From Allobacillus halotolerans (lineage in GTDB: Bacteria; Bacillota; Bacilli; Bacillales; Alkalibacillaceae): a stretch of 64,000 bases of DNA. Location: positions 30,473 to 94,472 of the forward strand of contig NZ_JAHLZF010000012.1 in NCBI RefSeq assembly GCF_018967645.1. The letters are read 5' to 3'. This document shows, in pieces, positions 1 through 10,169 of this stretch. Numbering within the stretch: position 1 is the first letter of the stretch; the number at the start of each line of letters is the position of its first letter. A program made the translations under genes and the position numbers. The notes beneath the pieces are model-generated. The model saw only the letters and a list, made by a program, of their open reading frames with translations. It made no database searches and was not told the DNA's origin.

Positions 1-1
1 A

Positions 2-1519
2 GATGACCTAGGTACGAAAGCATCAAACACTGAAATTCCTGATGAATATAAAGAACAAGCGCAGGAATACCGCGATAGCCTAGTTGAAGCTATTTCAGAA
101 CTTGACGAAAACCTTATGGATAAGTATTTGGAAGGTGAAGAAATCACCAAAGAAGAATTGAAAGCAGGAATTCGTCAAGCTACTGTAGACGTTGAATTCT
201 ATCCAGTATTTTGTGGATCAGCATTTAAAAACAAAGGTGTTCAGCTTCTACTAGATGGTGTAGTTGACTACTTGCCATCTCCATTGGATGTACCTCCAAT
301 CCAAGGTTTCGATAAGAAAACCGAGGAAACTGTTGAGCGTAAATCTGATGACAACGAGCCATTCTCAGCTTTGGCATTTAAAGTTATGACTGACCCTTAT
401 GTTGGTAAGTTGACATTCTTCCGTGTATACTCAGGAACATTGTCTAGTGGTTCATACGTTCAAAACACAATCAAAGACAAACGTGAGCGTGTTGGACGTA
501 TCCTTCAGATGCATGCGAACCACAGAGAAGAAGTTGACACTGTATATGCAGGAGATATTGCTGCAGGTGTAGGTTTGAAAGATACTGGTACAGGTGAAAC
601 ACTATGTGCTGAGAAAAGTGAAGTTATCTTGGAATCAATGGACTTCCCTGATCCAGTTATCGGTGTAGCCATTGAACCAAAATCAAAATCCGACCAAGAT
701 AAAATGGGTATCGCTCTAGCGAAACTTGCTGAAGAAGATCCAACGTTCAAAACGGAAACAAATGATGAAACTGGACAAACAATCATTCACGGTATGGGTG
801 AACTTCACCTAGATATCATCGTTGATCGTTTGAAACGTGAATTCAAAGTTGATGCACAAGTTGGTGCACCACAAGTTGCTTACCGTGAAACGTTCCGTGC
901 TTCTGCAAATGCTGAAGGTAAGTTCGTACGTCAGTCTGGTGGACGTGGACAGTTCGGTCACGTTTGGATTAAATTCGAACCAAACGAAGAAGGAGCTGGC
1001 TTCGAATTCGTCAACAATATTGTTGGTGGGGTTGTTCCTCGTGAATATATCCCCGCTGTTCAAGCCGGAATCGAAGAATCATTGGAAAACGGTGTACTTG
1101 CCGGATATCCATTAGTCGATGTGAAAGCAACACTATATGATGGTTCTTACCACGATGTTGACTCTAACGAAACTGCCTTTAAAGTAGCCGCATCAATGGC
1201 TCTTAAAGAAGCTAAAAACAAATGTCAACCAGTTCTATTGGAACCAATGATGAAAGTAGAAGTTGTTGTTCCTGAAGAATATATGGGCGACATCATGGGT
1301 GATGTTACTTCCCGTCGTGGCCGTGTAGAAGGAATGGGTAGCCGCGGAAACGCATCTGTCGTTAACGCATTCGTCCCACTTTCTGAAATGTTCGGTTACG
1401 CAACAGCACTTCGTTCAAACACGCAAGGACGTGGAACGTTCACTATGTACTTCGATCACTATGAAGAAGTTCCAAAATCGATTTCTGAAGAGATCATTAA
1501 GAAAAATAGTGGACAATAA
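2..1519 (+). CDS. fusA: Elongation factor G, 3' part (start lies before the window)
   Basis: EF-G is the GTPase that moves tRNA and mRNA through the ribosome and, with RRF, splits post-termination ribosomes. The frame is open from base 2, and its first residues ([15 protein letters not shown]) match the end of the EF-G G domain. The rest covers domains II to V, including the conserved stretch YRETFR near the domain III/IV boundary and the GRG-rich domain IV/V segment (SRRGRVEGM). The N-terminal P-loop and switch regions lie upstream of the window. It ends 124 bases before tuf, the usual str-operon order. Only the 5' truncation by the window edge is unusual. Confidence 0.98.
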   Translation, partial: DDLGTKASNTEIPDEYKEQAQEYRDSLVEAISELDENLMDKYLEGEEITKEELKAGIRQATVDVEFYPVFCGSAFKNKGVQLLLDGVVDYLPSPLDVPPIQGFDKKTEETVERKSDDNEPFSALAFKVMTDPYVGKLTFFRVYSGTLSSGSYVQNTIKDKRERVGRILQMHANHREEVDTVYAGDIAAGVGLKDTGTGETLCAEKSEVILESMDFPDPVIGVAIEPKSKSDQDKMGIALAKLAEEDPTFKTETNDETGQTIIHGMGELHLDIIVDRLKREFKVDAQVGAPQVAYRETFRASANAEGKFVRQSGGRGQFGHVWIKFEPNEEGAGFEFVNNIVGGVVPREYIPAVQAGIEESLENGVLAGYPLVDVKATLYDGSYHDVDSNETAFKVAASMALKEAKNKCQPVLLEPMMKVEVVVPEEYMGDIMGDVTSRRGRVEGMGSRGNASVVNAFVPLSEMFGYATALRSNTQGRGTFTMYFDHYEEVPKSISEEIIKKNSGQ

Positions 1520-1552
1520 TTGATTTTTATCATTAAATCACTTATAAAAGTA

Positions 1553-1579
1553 TTGTAAGTTGTTGTCTTTTGGTATAAT
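1553..1579 (+). promoter_or_regulatory. Promoter for tuf with extended -10
   Basis: The fusA-tuf gap holds TGGTATAAT (1571-1579), a perfect -10 with the TGn extension. A weak -35 (TTGTAA, 1553-1558) sits 15 bases upstream. Placement 65 bases before the tuf start suggests tuf has its own promoter besides read-through from the str operon. Confidence 0.6.
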
Positions 1580-1643
1580 GCCAAAAGGCAACCTGACAAT
1601 ATAAATACAAAAAACTTTTATTTCATTTAAGGAGGAAATATAA

Positions 1644-2834
1644 ATGGCTAAAGAAAAATTCGACCGTTCCAAGCCCCATGTGAACATTGGTACTCTTGGA
1701 CACGTTGACCACGGAAAAACTACTCTAACTGCAGCAATCACTACTGTACTTCATAAGCATTTCGGTGAAGGTTCTGCAATGGCTTATGACCAAATCGACG
1801 GTGCACCAGAAGAAAAAGAACGTGGAATCACAATCGCGACTTCTCACGTTGAATATGAAACTGCAAACCGTCACTATGCACACGTTGACTGCCCAGGACA
1901 CGCAGACTATGTTAAAAACATGATCACTGGTGCTGCTCAAATGGATGGTGCGATCCTAGTTGTATCTGCAGCTGATGGTCCAATGCCACAAACTCGTGAG
2001 CACATCTTGCTTTCTCGCCAAGTTGGCGTACCAGCATTCGTTGTATTCTTGAACAAAACTGACCAAGTTGACGACGAAGAGTTACTAGAACTAGTTGAAA
2101 TGGAAGTTCGCGACCTACTAAGCGACTATGACTTCCCTGGTGACGACATTCCAGTTGCTCAAGGTTCTGCTCTTAAAGCACTAGAAGGTGACGAAGAGCA
2201 CGAAAAAGCAATCCTTGACCTTATGGAAAAAGTAGACGACTACATTCCAAACCCAGAGCGTGACACTGACAAGCCATTCATGATGCCTGTTGAGGACGTA
2301 TTCTCAATCACTGGCCGTGGTACAGTTGCGACTGGTCGTGTAGAGCGTGGTCAAGTATCTGTTGGTGACGAAGTTGAAATCATCGGTCTTGCCGAAGAAG
2401 CTTCTAAAACAACAATCACTGGAGTTGAAATGTTCCGTAAGCTTCTAGACTATGCTGAAGCTGGAGACAACATCGGTGCGCTTCTACGTGGTGTATCCCG
2501 TGAAGAAATCAACCGTGGCCAAGTACTAGCTAAGCCTGGTTCAATCACTCCACACACAAACTTCAAAGCTGAAGTTTATGTTCTATCAAAAGACGAAGGT
2601 GGTCGTCATACACCATTCTTCTCTAACTACCGTCCACAGTTCTACTTCCGTACAACTGACGTGACTGGTGTTATCCAATTGCCAGAAGGCGTTGAAATGG
2701 TAATGCCTGGTGACAACGTTGAAATGGACGTTGAACTAATCTCCCCAATCGCGATTGAAGAAGGAACTAAATTCTCAATCCGTGAAGGTGGACGTACAGT
2801 AGGCGCTGGCGTTGTAGCGTCTATCCAAAAATAA
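1644..2834 (+). CDS. tuf: Elongation factor Tu
   Basis: EF-Tu delivers aminoacyl-tRNA to the ribosomal A site as a GTP complex. The 396-residue product has the usual length and all GTPase motifs: the P-loop GHVDHGKT near residue 19, the switch II DCPGH, and NKTDQVD for guanine specificity, followed by beta-barrel domains 2 and 3. An AAGGAGG ribosome binding site lies 8 bases before the ATG. It follows fusA, has its own likely promoter, and ends at a strong hairpin terminator, so it can be made apart from the rest of the str operon. Confidence 0.99.
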   Translation: MAKEKFDRSKPHVNIGTLGHVDHGKTTLTAAITTVLHKHFGEGSAMAYDQIDGAPEEKERGITIATSHVEYETANRHYAHVDCPGHADYVKNMITGAAQMDGAILVVSAADGPMPQTREHILLSRQVGVPAFVVFLNKTDQVDDEELLELVEMEVRDLLSDYDFPGDDIPVAQGSALKALEGDEEHEKAILDLMEKVDDYIPNPERDTDKPFMMPVEDVFSITGRGTVATGRVERGQVSVGDEVEIIGLAEEASKTTITGVEMFRKLLDYAEAGDNIGALLRGVSREEINRGQVLAKPGSITPHTNFKAEVYVLSKDEGGRHTPFFSNYRPQFYFRTTDVTGVIQLPEGVEMVMPGDNVEMDVELISPIAIEEGTKFSIREGGRTVGAGVVASIQK

Positions 2835-2851
2835 TAATTGTATATGTTACA

Positions 2852-2892
2852 AACACCGCTGATCCAGTTGATGGATGAGCGGTGTTTTTTTA
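2852..2892 (+). terminator. Intrinsic terminator of tuf
   Basis: AACACCGCT (2852-2860) pairs perfectly with AGCGGTGTT (2878-2886), with a second inner helix ATCCA/TGGAT. The stem runs into a T tract. Confidence 0.93.
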
Positions 2893-3001
2893 TCTTTCAA
2901 TAGATAGAAGACTCCATACTCTAAAACACGAAAACGTTTTAGGAGTAGTTCAAGCTACAGTTCTCAGAAAGAAGAAAGATTGATCGCGAAGTTCTTATAT
3001 A

Positions 3002-3231
3002 GGTTCTATACCCTCGAACGAGCCAGAAATGACCCCGGAAAGTCCTATAGGAGGGTTCTATACCCTCGAACTAGTCAGAAAAAAAGTCGGAAAGTCCTAT
3101 AGGAGGGCTCTATACCCCCGAGCGAGCCAGAAAAAAAGCCGGAAAGTCCTATAGGAGAGCTCTATACCCTCGAACGAGCCAGAAAAAAAGCTAAAAAGTC
3201 TTATAGGGATACTCTATACTCCCCTTCGAAA
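3002..3231. repeat. Tandem array of 52-bp repeats, about 4.4 copies
   Basis: Matching landmarks recur exactly 52 bases apart: TTCTATACCC-type segments begin at about 3004, 3056, 3108, 3160 and 3212. Each full unit carries the palindrome TCCTATAGGA (3043-3052, 3095-3104, 3147-3156, and a decayed copy at 3199-3208) and an A-rich spacer. The last copy is the most diverged. There is no credible ORF. A second array of the same period and a related core lies at 18781-19100. The function is unknown; regularly spaced protein-binding sites or a dispersed intergenic repeat family are both possible. Confidence 0.9.
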
Positions 3232-3340
3232 GATCAACACAATTTAAATCGTAATTGCCTACTAAAAAGACACGAAAAACATAATCGAAAACTATTTGTA
3301 TTCTCTTCATTCCATTAACAAAAAAACATCTGCAAACCCC

Positions 3341-3369
3341 TTGAAATCAATCAAATATCTCTGTATAAT
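3341..3369 (+). promoter_or_regulatory. Upstream promoter of the S10 operon
   Basis: TTGAAA (3341-3346) and TATAAT (3364-3369) are separated by 17 bases, a near-consensus sigma-A promoter. It lies 68 bases upstream of a second promoter, both pointing into rpsJ. Confidence 0.7.
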
Positions 3370-3408
3370 AGCAAAGGTATTTGCAACAGAAAGAATTCTA
3401 GTTTTTCC

Positions 3409-3437
3409 TTGCAATCAAGGCTTGAATTCATTATAAT
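3409..3437 (+). promoter_or_regulatory. Proximal promoter of the S10 operon
   Basis: TTGCAA (3409-3414) and TATAAT (3432-3437) have a 17-base spacer. Transcription would start near 3444 and give an untranslated leader of about 130 bases before rpsJ. Confidence 0.75.
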
Positions 3438-3443
3438 TAGTAA

Positions 3444-3558
3444 TGTTGCAGAAAAACCAAGGCGATGAAGCGAAAGGTTGCTGAAACACCCGGCCCCTTT
3501 GCCATGGCGGATGTTGAGGAAATTTTCGCAGAGTATGTCTGTTTTAATATAGGCGAAA
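3444..3558 (+). promoter_or_regulatory. Untranslated leader of the S10 operon
   Basis: The stretch between the proximal promoter and the rpsJ ribosome binding site is GC-richer than the surrounding intergenic DNA and contains ACCCGGCC and GCCATGGCGG segments that I associate with conserved rpsJ leaders of Bacillus (from memory). It can be read as an N-terminal extension of S10, but S10 itself starts downstream, so conservation here would be at RNA level. A regulatory role is inferred. Confidence 0.5.
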
Positions 3559-3572
3559 AAGGAGGGAAAGTA

Positions 3573-3881
3573 ATGGCAAATGAAAAAATACGTATTCGTT
3601 TAAAGGCTTATGATCACAGAGTTTTAGATCAGTCAGCTGAGAAAATCGTTGAAACAGCAAAACGTTCAGGTGCGGAAGTATCAGGTCCAGTACCATTACC
3701 TACAGAGCGTGCTGTTTACACTGTTTTGCGTGCCGTACACAAGTACAAAGACTCTCGTGAGCAATTCGAGATGCGCACACATAAACGGTTAATCGACATT
3801 TTGAGCCCAACACCACAAACAGTGGATTCATTAATGCGTTTAGATTTACCATCTGGCGTTGATATCGAAATTAAATTATAA
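3573..3881 (+). CDS. rpsJ: 30S ribosomal protein S10
   Basis: S10 is a 30S head protein and also (as NusE) a transcription antitermination partner of NusB. The 102-residue product begins [15 protein letters not shown] and has the typical S10 fold and C-terminus. I chose the ATG at 3573 because AAGGAGGG ends 6 bases upstream and the length equals the family norm. The frame stays open back to 3465 but that part is the leader. First gene of the S10 cluster, 20 bases before rplC. Confidence 0.98.
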   Translation: MANEKIRIRLKAYDHRVLDQSAEKIVETAKRSGAEVSGPVPLPTERAVYTVLRAVHKYKDSREQFEMRTHKRLIDILSPTPQTVDSLMRLDLPSGVDIEIKL

Positions 3882-3901
3882 ATTTTTAGGAGGTGTAACG
3901 G

Positions 3902-4528
3902 ATGGCGAAAGGAATCTTAGGACGTAAAGTCGGCATGACACAGCTTTTCGCAGATAACGGTGAATTAATCCCAGTTACTGTCATTCAAGCTGAAGGTAAT
4001 GTCGTACTTCAAAAGAAAACCGAAGAAAATGATGGCTACAATGCAATCCAAATCGGTTTCACAGACAAAAAAGAAAATCGTTCGAACAAAGCTGAGAAAG
4101 GTCATGCTGAGAAAGCGAGCACGAACCCTAAGCGCTTCGTTCGCGAAATCCGTAACGTAAATCTTGACGAGTATGAAGTAGGTCAAGATCTAAGTGTGGA
4201 TGTATTCGAAGCAGGAGAAAAGGTGAACGTAACTGGTACTTCCAAAGGGAAAGGTTTCCAGGGTTCCATCAAACGTCACAATCAATCACGTGGACCTATG
4301 ACACACGGTTCTCACTACCACCGTGGACCAGGTGCAATGGGTGTTATTGACCCAATGCGTGTATTCAAAGGCAAAAAACTACCAGGTCAAATGGGTAAAG
4401 AAACAGTAACAATCCAAAACTTAGAGATTGTTAAAGTGGATACTGAAAACAACTTAGTCCTTGTAAAAGGAAATGTTCCAGGTCCTAAAAAATCTTACGT
4501 ACAAATTACTGGTGCAGATCAGGCGTAA
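3902..4528 (+). CDS. rplC: 50S ribosomal protein L3
   Basis: L3 nucleates 50S assembly and reaches toward the peptidyl transferase centre. The 208 residues start [14 protein letters not shown] and contain the conserved [13 protein letters not shown] loop and the [15 protein letters not shown] segment of the internal extension. An AGGAGGTG site precedes the ATG. Second gene of the S10 cluster. Confidence 0.98.
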   Translation: MAKGILGRKVGMTQLFADNGELIPVTVIQAEGNVVLQKKTEENDGYNAIQIGFTDKKENRSNKAEKGHAEKASTNPKRFVREIRNVNLDEYEVGQDLSVDVFEAGEKVNVTGTSKGKGFQGSIKRHNQSRGPMTHGSHYHRGPGAMGVIDPMRVFKGKKLPGQMGKETVTIQNLEIVKVDTENNLVLVKGNVPGPKKSYVQITGADQA

Positions 4529-4556
4529 CAAATAACGAATGAAGGGAGGAAATGTC

Positions 4557-5180
4557 ATGCCTAAAGTAGCACTATATAACCAAGCGGGATCAGAAGTAGG
4601 CAGTGTAGAACTTGCTGAGAACGTATTTGGTATTGAGCCGAACAAAACTGTTCTTCACGATGCTGTCATTATGCAGCGAGCTTCTATGCGTCAAGGAACG
4701 CATAAAGTTAAGAACCGTTCAGAAGTAAGAGGAGGAGGCCGCAAACCGTGGCGCCAAAAAGGAACTGGCCGTGCGCGTCAAGGTTCCATTCGTTCCCCAC
4801 AATGGGTTGGTGGCGGAACTGTATTTGGTCCAACTCCAAGAAGCTATAGCACAAAATTACCGAAGAAAGTACGTCGTTTGGCAATTCGCTCAGCTTTAGC
4901 TACAAAGGTAAATGAAGAAAGCATTTACGTTTTGGAAGACTTAAAGCTAGAAACGCCAAAAACAAAAGATGTCATTAATCTTTTAGGTAATTTGAATGTT
5001 GATGGAAAAGCATTAATCGTAACAACAGAAGAAGATGAAAACGTTGTGCGTTCCGCAAACAATATTAAAGGCGTTGAAGTTCTAACAGTAACTGAATTAA
5101 ACGTACTTGACGTATTGAAGCATGACACGCTTCTTATTACGAAAGAAGCAGCTGAAAAAGCAGGGGAGGTGCTTGCATAA
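4557..5180 (+). CDS. rplD: 50S ribosomal protein L4
   Basis: L4 lines the peptide exit tunnel. The 207-residue product starts MPKVALYNQ, the family norm, and contains the conserved [18 protein letters not shown] loop that enters the tunnel. The ATG at 4557 was chosen over an in-frame one at 4539 because GGGAGG lies just upstream of 4557. It overlaps the rplW start by one base (TAATG), implying translational coupling. Confidence 0.98.
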   Translation: MPKVALYNQAGSEVGSVELAENVFGIEPNKTVLHDAVIMQRASMRQGTHKVKNRSEVRGGGRKPWRQKGTGRARQGSIRSPQWVGGGTVFGPTPRSYSTKLPKKVRRLAIRSALATKVNEESIYVLEDLKLETPKTKDVINLLGNLNVDGKALIVTTEEDENVVRSANNIKGVEVLTVTELNVLDVLKHDTLLITKEAAEKAGEVLA

Positions 5181-5470
5181 TGAAAGACCCACGAGATATT
5201 ATTAAGCGCCCGGTAATTACAGAGCACTCTGCGGATTTAATGGCTGATAAAAAGTACACTTTTGAAGTATCACCAAAAGCGAACAAAACAGAAATTAAAC
5301 ATGCCGTAGAATTAATCTTTGACGTTGAAGTTGTAAAAGTAAACACAGCAAATAAAAAAGGTAAATTCAGAAGAATGGGTCGTCACGGAGGCTATCGTCC
5401 GAATACGAAAAAAGCCGTCGTTACATTGTCTGAAGACAGTAAAGATCTAGATTTCTTTGAAGGTGCCTAA
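5180..5470 (+). CDS. rplW: 50S ribosomal protein L23
   Basis: L23 sits at the exit of the peptide tunnel and is the docking site for trigger factor and SRP. The 96-residue product has the family pattern [19 protein letters not shown] at the N-terminus and [18 protein letters not shown] near the C-terminus. The start overlaps the rplD stop, and GGGGAGG is placed inside the rplD end. Confidence 0.98.
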   Translation: MKDPRDIIKRPVITEHSADLMADKKYTFEVSPKANKTEIKHAVELIFDVEVVKVNTANKKGKFRRMGRHGGYRPNTKKAVVTLSEDSKDLDFFEGA

Positions 5471-5503
5471 ACTTTAAATCGAATTTAAAAGGAGGGAAAT
5501 ATG

Positions 5504-6337
5504 ATGGCGATTAAAAGATATAAACCGACAAGTAACGGTCGTCGTAACATGAGCACATTGACAAATGATGAAATTACGACTTCTACACCTGAAAAAACTC
5601 TCTTGTCTCCACTCAAGAAAAGAGCTGGACGTAACAACCAAGGGAGAATGACGGTTCGTCATCAGGGTGGTGGACATAAACGTCAGTACCGCGTAATTGA
5701 TTTCCGTCGTAACAAAGATGGTATACCAGGACGCGTTGCTACGATCGAATATGATCCGAACCGCTCAGCAAATATAGCTTTAATCCATTATGCAGATGGT
5801 GAAAAACGATATATACTTGCACCGAAAACACTTAAAGTAGGTCAAGAAATTATGTCTGGTGAAACAGCTGACATTAAAGTAGGTAACGCATTACCACTTA
5901 ACAAAATGCCAGTTGGTACAACAATTCACAACATTGAATTGAAACCAGGCCGCGGCGGACAACTTGTTCGTTCTGCAGGGTCACAAGCTCAAATTCTTGG
6001 GCGTGAAGACAACAAGTATGTACTTGTTCGTTTGTCTTCTGGAGAAACAAGAATGATCTTGGGTACTTGCCGAGCAACAATTGGTCAAGTCGGAAACATT
6101 GAACATGAATTAACTCGTGTTGGTAAAGCTGGACGTAGTCGCTGGAAAGGTATTCGTCCAACAGTACGTGGTTCTGTTATGAACCCTAGCGATCACCCAC
6201 ACGGTGGTGGTGAAGGACGTGCACCAATCGGTATGCCATCTCCAGTTACACCTTGGGGTAAACCGACACTTGGACTTAAAACACGTAAACGTAACAAAGC
6301 TTCAGACAAATATATCGTGCGTCGTCGTAAGAAATAA
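5504..6337 (+). CDS. rplB: 50S ribosomal protein L2
   Basis: L2 is needed for subunit joining and peptidyl transferase activity. The 277-residue product carries the C-terminal [13 protein letters not shown] motif with the key histidine. Two ATGs are adjacent (5501, 5504). I chose 5504 because it leaves 7 bases after GGAGGG and gives the usual MAIKRYKPT start. Confidence 0.97.
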   Translation: MAIKRYKPTSNGRRNMSTLTNDEITTSTPEKTLLSPLKKRAGRNNQGRMTVRHQGGGHKRQYRVIDFRRNKDGIPGRVATIEYDPNRSANIALIHYADGEKRYILAPKTLKVGQEIMSGETADIKVGNALPLNKMPVGTTIHNIELKPGRGGQLVRSAGSQAQILGREDNKYVLVRLSSGETRMILGTCRATIGQVGNIEHELTRVGKAGRSRWKGIRPTVRGSVMNPSDHPHGGGEGRAPIGMPSPVTPWGKPTLGLKTRKRNKASDKYIVRRRKK

Positions 6338-6382
6338 CGATGAAAAGCAACAAGTTGCTTAGTCACGAAGGGAGGTTTATTT

Positions 6383-6661
6383 ATGGGTCGTAGTTTGAAA
6401 AAAGGACCTTTCGCAGATGATCATCTGATGAAAAAAGTCGAAGAGCTAGATAACAATAATAAAAAGCAAGTGATCAAGACATGGTCTCGTCGTTCTACCA
6501 TCTTCCCACATTTCGTAGGACACACTTTCGCAGTGTATGATGGACGTAAACATGTACCAGTATATGTCACGGAAGATATGGTCGGTCACAAACTAGGTGA
6601 GTTTGCACCGACACGTACGTACAGAGGTCATGCTGGTGACGATAAGAAAACAAAACGCTAG
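6383..6661 (+). CDS. rpsS: 30S ribosomal protein S19
   Basis: S19 forms a complex with S13 in the 30S head near the A-site tRNA. The 92 residues show [10 protein letters not shown], the [21 protein letters not shown] core and the basic C-terminus [26 protein letters not shown] site precedes the ATG. It follows rplB and precedes rplV, the standard order. Confidence 0.98.
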   Translation: MGRSLKKGPFADDHLMKKVEELDNNNKKQVIKTWSRRSTIFPHFVGHTFAVYDGRKHVPVYVTEDMVGHKLGEFAPTRTYRGHAGDDKKTKR

Positions 6662-6680
6662 TTGAGAGGAGGTTTGCATG

Positions 6681-7025
6681 ATGCAACAAGCTAAAGCCGT
6701 AGCTAAAACTGTCCGTATTGCTCCTCGTAAAGCTCGTTTAGTCGTTGATTTAATTCGAGGAAAACAAGTAGGCGAAGCTATCGCAATTCTTAAGCACACG
6801 AACCGTGCTGCTTCACCGATTGTAGAAAAACTTATTTACTCTGCTGTCGCAAACGCAGAGCATAACTATGAAATGGATACGGATTCGTTGATCGTATCAG
6901 AAGTATATGTCAATGAAGGTGTCACATTAAAAAGATTTCGTCCGCGCGCACAAGGTCGTGCTACAGCAATCAATAAACGTACCAGCCACATCACAGTAGT
7001 GGTAACAGAACAAAAGGAGGGATAG
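6681..7025 (+). CDS. rplV: 50S ribosomal protein L22
   Basis: L22 contacts all 23S domains and its beta-hairpin lines the exit tunnel, where macrolide-resistance changes fall. The product has the conserved [19 protein letters not shown] and C-terminal [13 protein letters not shown] segments. Two consecutive ATGs exist (6678 and 6681). The second has better spacing from AGGAGG and gives 114 residues, close to the family norm, but the first cannot be excluded. Confidence 0.96.
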   Translation: MQQAKAVAKTVRIAPRKARLVVDLIRGKQVGEAIAILKHTNRAASPIVEKLIYSAVANAEHNYEMDTDSLIVSEVYVNEGVTLKRFRPRAQGRATAINKRTSHITVVVTEQKEG

Positions 7026-7028
7026 TTC

Positions 7029-7670
7029 GTGGGTAACAAAATCAATCCTCATGGTCTTCGTGTAGGAATCATCCGTGATTGGGACTCTAAATGGTTCGCA
7101 GAAAAAGATTACGCTGACTTATTGCATGAAGATATCATGATCCGTGATTATATCGAAGAACGCTTAGCTGATTCATCTGTATCAAACGTTGAGATCGAAA
7201 GAGCAGCAAATCGAGTGAATATCTCAATCCACACATCTAAACCAGGAATGGTGATCGGTAAAGGTGGATCTGAAGTTGACGCTTTACGTACAAAGCTAAG
7301 CAACATGACAGACAAGAAAGTTCACATCAATATTGTAGAAGTTAAAAAACCTGACCTTGATGCAACACTAGTTGCTCAAAATATTGCTCGTCAATTGGAG
7401 AACCGTGTTTCATTCCGTCGTGTACAAAAGCAATCCATTCAACGCGCAATGCGTGGGGGAGCTAAAGGAATCAAAACAATGGTTTCCGGTCGTTTAGGCG
7501 GAGCAGACATTGCTCGTGCTGAATATTACAGTGAAGGAACAGTACCACTACACACACTTCGTGCAGATATCGATTATGGAACTGCTGAAGCTGACACTAC
7601 TTATGGAAAACTCGGTGTTAAAGTGTGGATTTACCGTGGTGAGATCCTTCCAACAAAAAATGAAAACTAA
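7029..7670 (+). CDS. rpsC: 30S ribosomal protein S3
   Basis: S3 is a head protein at the mRNA entry tunnel with helicase-associated residues. The product is 213 residues, starting from GTG ([13 protein letters not shown]), with the KH domain loop VIGKGGSEV and the C-terminal Arg-rich [11 protein letters not shown]. The ribosome binding site AAGGAGGG lies in the rplV end, only 3 bases separating the two genes. Confidence 0.98.
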   Translation: MGNKINPHGLRVGIIRDWDSKWFAEKDYADLLHEDIMIRDYIEERLADSSVSNVEIERAANRVNISIHTSKPGMVIGKGGSEVDALRTKLSNMTDKKVHINIVEVKKPDLDATLVAQNIARQLENRVSFRRVQKQSIQRAMRGGAKGIKTMVSGRLGGADIARAEYYSEGTVPLHTLRADIDYGTAEADTTYGKLGVKVWIYRGEILPTKNEN

Positions 7671-7688
7671 GGAAGGGGGATTAGCAAT

Positions 7689-8123
7689 ATGTTAATGCCG
7701 AAGCGTGTAAAATACCGTAAACCACATCGCGTGAGCTTAAAAGGTCGTGCGAAAGGTGGAACTGAAGTAGCATTTGGAGAATATGGCCTTCAAGCTCTTG
7801 AAGGTGAATGGATCACAAGTCGACAAATTGAGGCTGCCCGTATTGCAATGACTCGTTACATGAAACGTGGCGGTAAAGTTTGGATTAAAATCTTTCCGGA
7901 CAGACCGAAAACAGCTAAACCTCTTGAGGTTCGTATGGGTTCCGGTAAAGGGTCTCCTGAATCTTGGGTAGCGGTTGTAAAACCTGGAAAAATCTTATTT
8001 GAGATTGCGGGAGTCGACGAAGAGGTTGCTCGCGAAGCACTTCGTCTTGCGTCTCACAAACTTCCTATCCGTACTAAGTTTGTAAAACGTGAAGAAATTG
8101 GTGGTGAAAGCAATGAAAGCTAA
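7689..8123 (+). CDS. rplP: 50S ribosomal protein L16
   Basis: L16 helps organise the A-site region of the 50S subunit. The 144 residues match the family in length, with the conserved [19 protein letters not shown] core and the [11 protein letters not shown] loop, which contains the arginine hydroxylated in some bacteria. The ATG at 7689 (MLMPKR) was preferred to 7695 by analogy with MLLPKR. It overlaps rpmC by 11 bases. Confidence 0.97.
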   Translation: MLMPKRVKYRKPHRVSLKGRAKGGTEVAFGEYGLQALEGEWITSRQIEAARIAMTRYMKRGGKVWIKIFPDRPKTAKPLEVRMGSGKGSPESWVAVVKPGKILFEIAGVDEEVAREALRLASHKLPIRTKFVKREEIGGESNES

Positions 8124-8310
8124 TGAAATTAGAGAACTAACCACTGCCGAAATTGAACAAAAAGTAAAATCTTTAAAAGAAGAACTCTTTAACCTACGTT
8201 TCCAATTAGCAACAGGACAGCTTGAAAATACGGTTCGTATCCGTGAAGTCAAAAAATCCATTGCTCGATTGAAAACAGTAATCCGTGAAAGAGAAATCGG
8301 CGTTAATTAA
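8113..8310 (+). CDS. rpmC: 50S ribosomal protein L29
   Basis: L29 is a small helical protein near the tunnel exit beside L23. The 65 residues begin [13 protein letters not shown] and contain the typical [19 protein letters not shown] helix pair. The start at 8113 overlaps the rplP end, and GGTGGTGAA upstream is a modest binding site that fits translational coupling. An in-frame upstream codon would extend it but lacks support. Confidence 0.97.
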   Translation: MKANEIRELTTAEIEQKVKSLKEELFNLRFQLATGQLENTVRIREVKKSIARLKTVIREREIGVN

Positions 8311-8338
8311 TTGACAATTGAGAGGAGGTCAACCTCAA

Positions 8339-8602
8339 ATGAGTGAACGCAATAACCGTAAAGTTTACAGTGGTCGTGTTGTTTCTGACAAAGCAGACAA
8401 AACAATCACTGTTGTGGTAGAAACGTATAAATTCCATCCGTTATATGGAAAGCGCGTTAAGTATTCAAAGAAATTCAAAACTCATGACGAAAATAACCAG
8501 GCGAAAACTGGTGACGTTGTGCGTATTATGGAAACACGTCCGTTATCCAAAACGAAACGTTTCCGTTTGATCGAAGTAACAGAAGAAGCTGTAATTATAT
8601 AA
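8339..8602 (+). CDS. rpsQ: 30S ribosomal protein S17
   Basis: S17 is a primary 16S rRNA-binding OB-fold protein. The 87 residues contain [17 protein letters not shown] and the [10 protein letters not shown] loop. The ATG at 8339 follows AGAGGAGGT and gives the family length; the frame extends upstream without a better start. Confidence 0.98.
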   Translation: MSERNNRKVYSGRVVSDKADKTITVVVETYKFHPLYGKRVKYSKKFKTHDENNQAKTGDVVRIMETRPLSKTKRFRLIEVTEEAVII

Positions 8603-8642
8603 TAGTTCGCTCGGATTGAATCCGAAGGGAGGTTTCATTGAT

Positions 8643-9011
8643 ATGATTCAACAGGAAAGCCGTTTAAAAATTGCTGACAACTCCGGAGCTCGTGAAGTTC
8701 AAGCGATCAAGGTTCTTGGTGGTTCAGGCCGTAAGACAGCGAACATTGGTGATATCATCGTATGTTCCGTTAAGAACGCTACACCAGGAGGCGTTGTCAA
8801 AAAAGGCGAAGTAGTAAGAGCAGTAATTGTACGTTCAAAAAGCGGTGTTCGCCGTAAGGACGGTTCTTACATCCGTTTCGATGAAAACGCGGCAGTGATT
8901 GTTCGTGATGATAAGAGTCCTCGAGGCACACGTATTTTTGGACCAGTAGCTCGTGAACTACGTGACAACAAATTCATGAAAATTGTTTCACTAGCTCCAG
9001 AAGTTTTATAA
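8643..9011 (+). CDS. rplN: 50S ribosomal protein L14
   Basis: L14 forms an intersubunit bridge and is the docking site of the silencing factor RsfS. The 122 residues start [19 protein letters not shown], with the conserved GDIIVCSVK and [14 protein letters not shown] segments. The ATG at 8643 follows AAGGGAGG; an upstream ATG at 8616 would overlap that site and is rejected. First gene of the classical spc cluster. Confidence 0.98.
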   Translation: MIQQESRLKIADNSGAREVQAIKVLGGSGRKTANIGDIIVCSVKNATPGGVVKKGEVVRAVIVRSKSGVRRKDGSYIRFDENAAVIVRDDKSPRGTRIFGPVARELRDNKFMKIVSLAPEVL

Positions 9012-9049
9012 AAAAAGAAATTAGACCCTTCAAGGGAGGTGCACGATTC

Positions 9050-9361
9050 ATGCATGTAAAGAAAGGCGATAAAGTAGTCGTTATTTCCGGTAAAGATAAA
9101 GGTAAAGAAGGAACGATTCTAGAAGCGTACCCTAAAAAAGAACGTGTTTTGGTTGAAGGCGTCAATTATGTTAAAAAACACGCACAGCCTTCTCAAGATA
9201 ATCCACAAGGTGGAATTTTGACAATCGAAGCACCAGTTCATGTTTCGAACGTTATGCCAGTCGATCCGAAAAGTGGCCAACCAACACGTGTTGGATATGA
9301 AGTGAAAGACGGTAAAAAAGTTCGTATCGCAAAGAAATCGGGCGAAGCTTTAGATAAATAG
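9050..9361 (+). CDS. rplX: 50S ribosomal protein L24
   Basis: L24 initiates 50S assembly and sits by the exit tunnel. The 103-residue product has the KOW motif [18 protein letters not shown] at the N-terminus and [12 protein letters not shown] in the middle. AAGGGAGGTG precedes the ATG. The order rplN-rplX-rplE is standard. Confidence 0.98.
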   Translation: MHVKKGDKVVVISGKDKGKEGTILEAYPKKERVLVEGVNYVKKHAQPSQDNPQGGILTIEAPVHVSNVMPVDPKSGQPTRVGYEVKDGKKVRIAKKSGEALDK

Positions 9362-9387
9362 TCTAGCGGCGAAAGGAGGGCTACAGA

Positions 9388-9927
9388 ATGAATGAATTAA
9401 AAAGAAAATACAAGGAAGAAGTCGTTTCTAACTTAGTTGAAAAATTCAATTACAGTTCAGTAATGCAAGCACCGAAAGTTGAGAAAATCGTGATCAACAT
9501 GGGTGTCGGTGATGCAGTTCAAAATTCAAAAGCACTTGATAACGCAGTTGAAGAACTTGCAACACTATCAGGTCAAAAACCAACAGTTACACGTGCCAAA
9601 AAATCGATTGCAGGTTTTCGTCTACGTGAAGGAATGCCAATTGGTGCCAAGGTAACACTTCGTGGAGAGCGCATGTATGATTTCCTCGAAAAGCTAATCG
9701 CTGTATCCTTGCCACGTGTGCGTGACTTCCGCGGAATCTCCAACAAAGCATTTGATGGTCGTGGAAACTACACGCTTGGTGTAAAAGAGCAATTGATCTT
9801 CCCAGAAATTGATTACGATAAAGTAAATAAAGTTCGTGGAATGGATATCGTAATTGTGACAACTGCTGAGACAGATGAAGAAGCCCGTGAACTTCTTACG
9901 CAATTCGGAATGCCGTTCAAACAATAA
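9388..9927 (+). CDS. rplE: 50S ribosomal protein L5
   Basis: L5 binds 5S rRNA and forms a bridge with the 30S head. The 179 residues contain [14 protein letters not shown] and the C-terminal [12 protein letters not shown] and [11 protein letters not shown] strands typical of L5. An AAAGGAGGG site precedes the ATG. Confidence 0.98.
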   Translation: MNELKRKYKEEVVSNLVEKFNYSSVMQAPKVEKIVINMGVGDAVQNSKALDNAVEELATLSGQKPTVTRAKKSIAGFRLREGMPIGAKVTLRGERMYDFLEKLIAVSLPRVRDFRGISNKAFDGRGNYTLGVKEQLIFPEIDYDKVNKVRGMDIVIVTTAETDEEARELLTQFGMPFKQ

Positions 9928-9953
9928 CATGAACGTAAAAAGGAGGATAAATC

Positions 9954-10139
9954 GTGGCGAAAAAATCAATGATTGCTAAACAAAAACGCAAACAGAAATA
10001 TTCAGTTCGTGAATATTCACGTTGCCAACGTTGTGGACGTCCACATTCAGTAATCCGTAAATTTAAGCTATGCCGAATTTGTTTCCGTGACTTAGCTCAC
10101 GCAGGACAAATCCCAGGCGTCAAAAAAGCTAGCTGGTAA
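9954..10139 (+). CDS. rpsN: 30S ribosomal protein S14, type Z (zinc-binding)
   Basis: S14 is a late-binding 30S head protein. This 61-residue version is the short zinc form: the CQRC pair (residues 24 and 27) and CRIC pair (40 and 43) provide a four-cysteine zinc site. The start is GTG at 9954 behind AAGGAGGA. Many Firmicutes also have a zinc-free longer S14 elsewhere for zinc starvation; that copy is not in this window. Confidence 0.98.
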   Translation: MAKKSMIAKQKRKQKYSVREYSRCQRCGRPHSVIRKFKLCRICFRDLAHAGQIPGVKKASW

Positions 10140-10169
10140 ACCCCATTGTAGGGAAGGAGGTAAAATCTA

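Noticed and set aside
3002..3231. CRISPR array
   Set aside because: Units repeat end to end with a 52-base period and no unique spacers between constant repeats, and there are no cas genes. The same applies to 18781-19100.
3465..3572. N-terminal extension of S10 in the same frame
   Set aside because: S10 has its normal length and a strong ribosome binding site at 3573; the upstream part is the operon leader.
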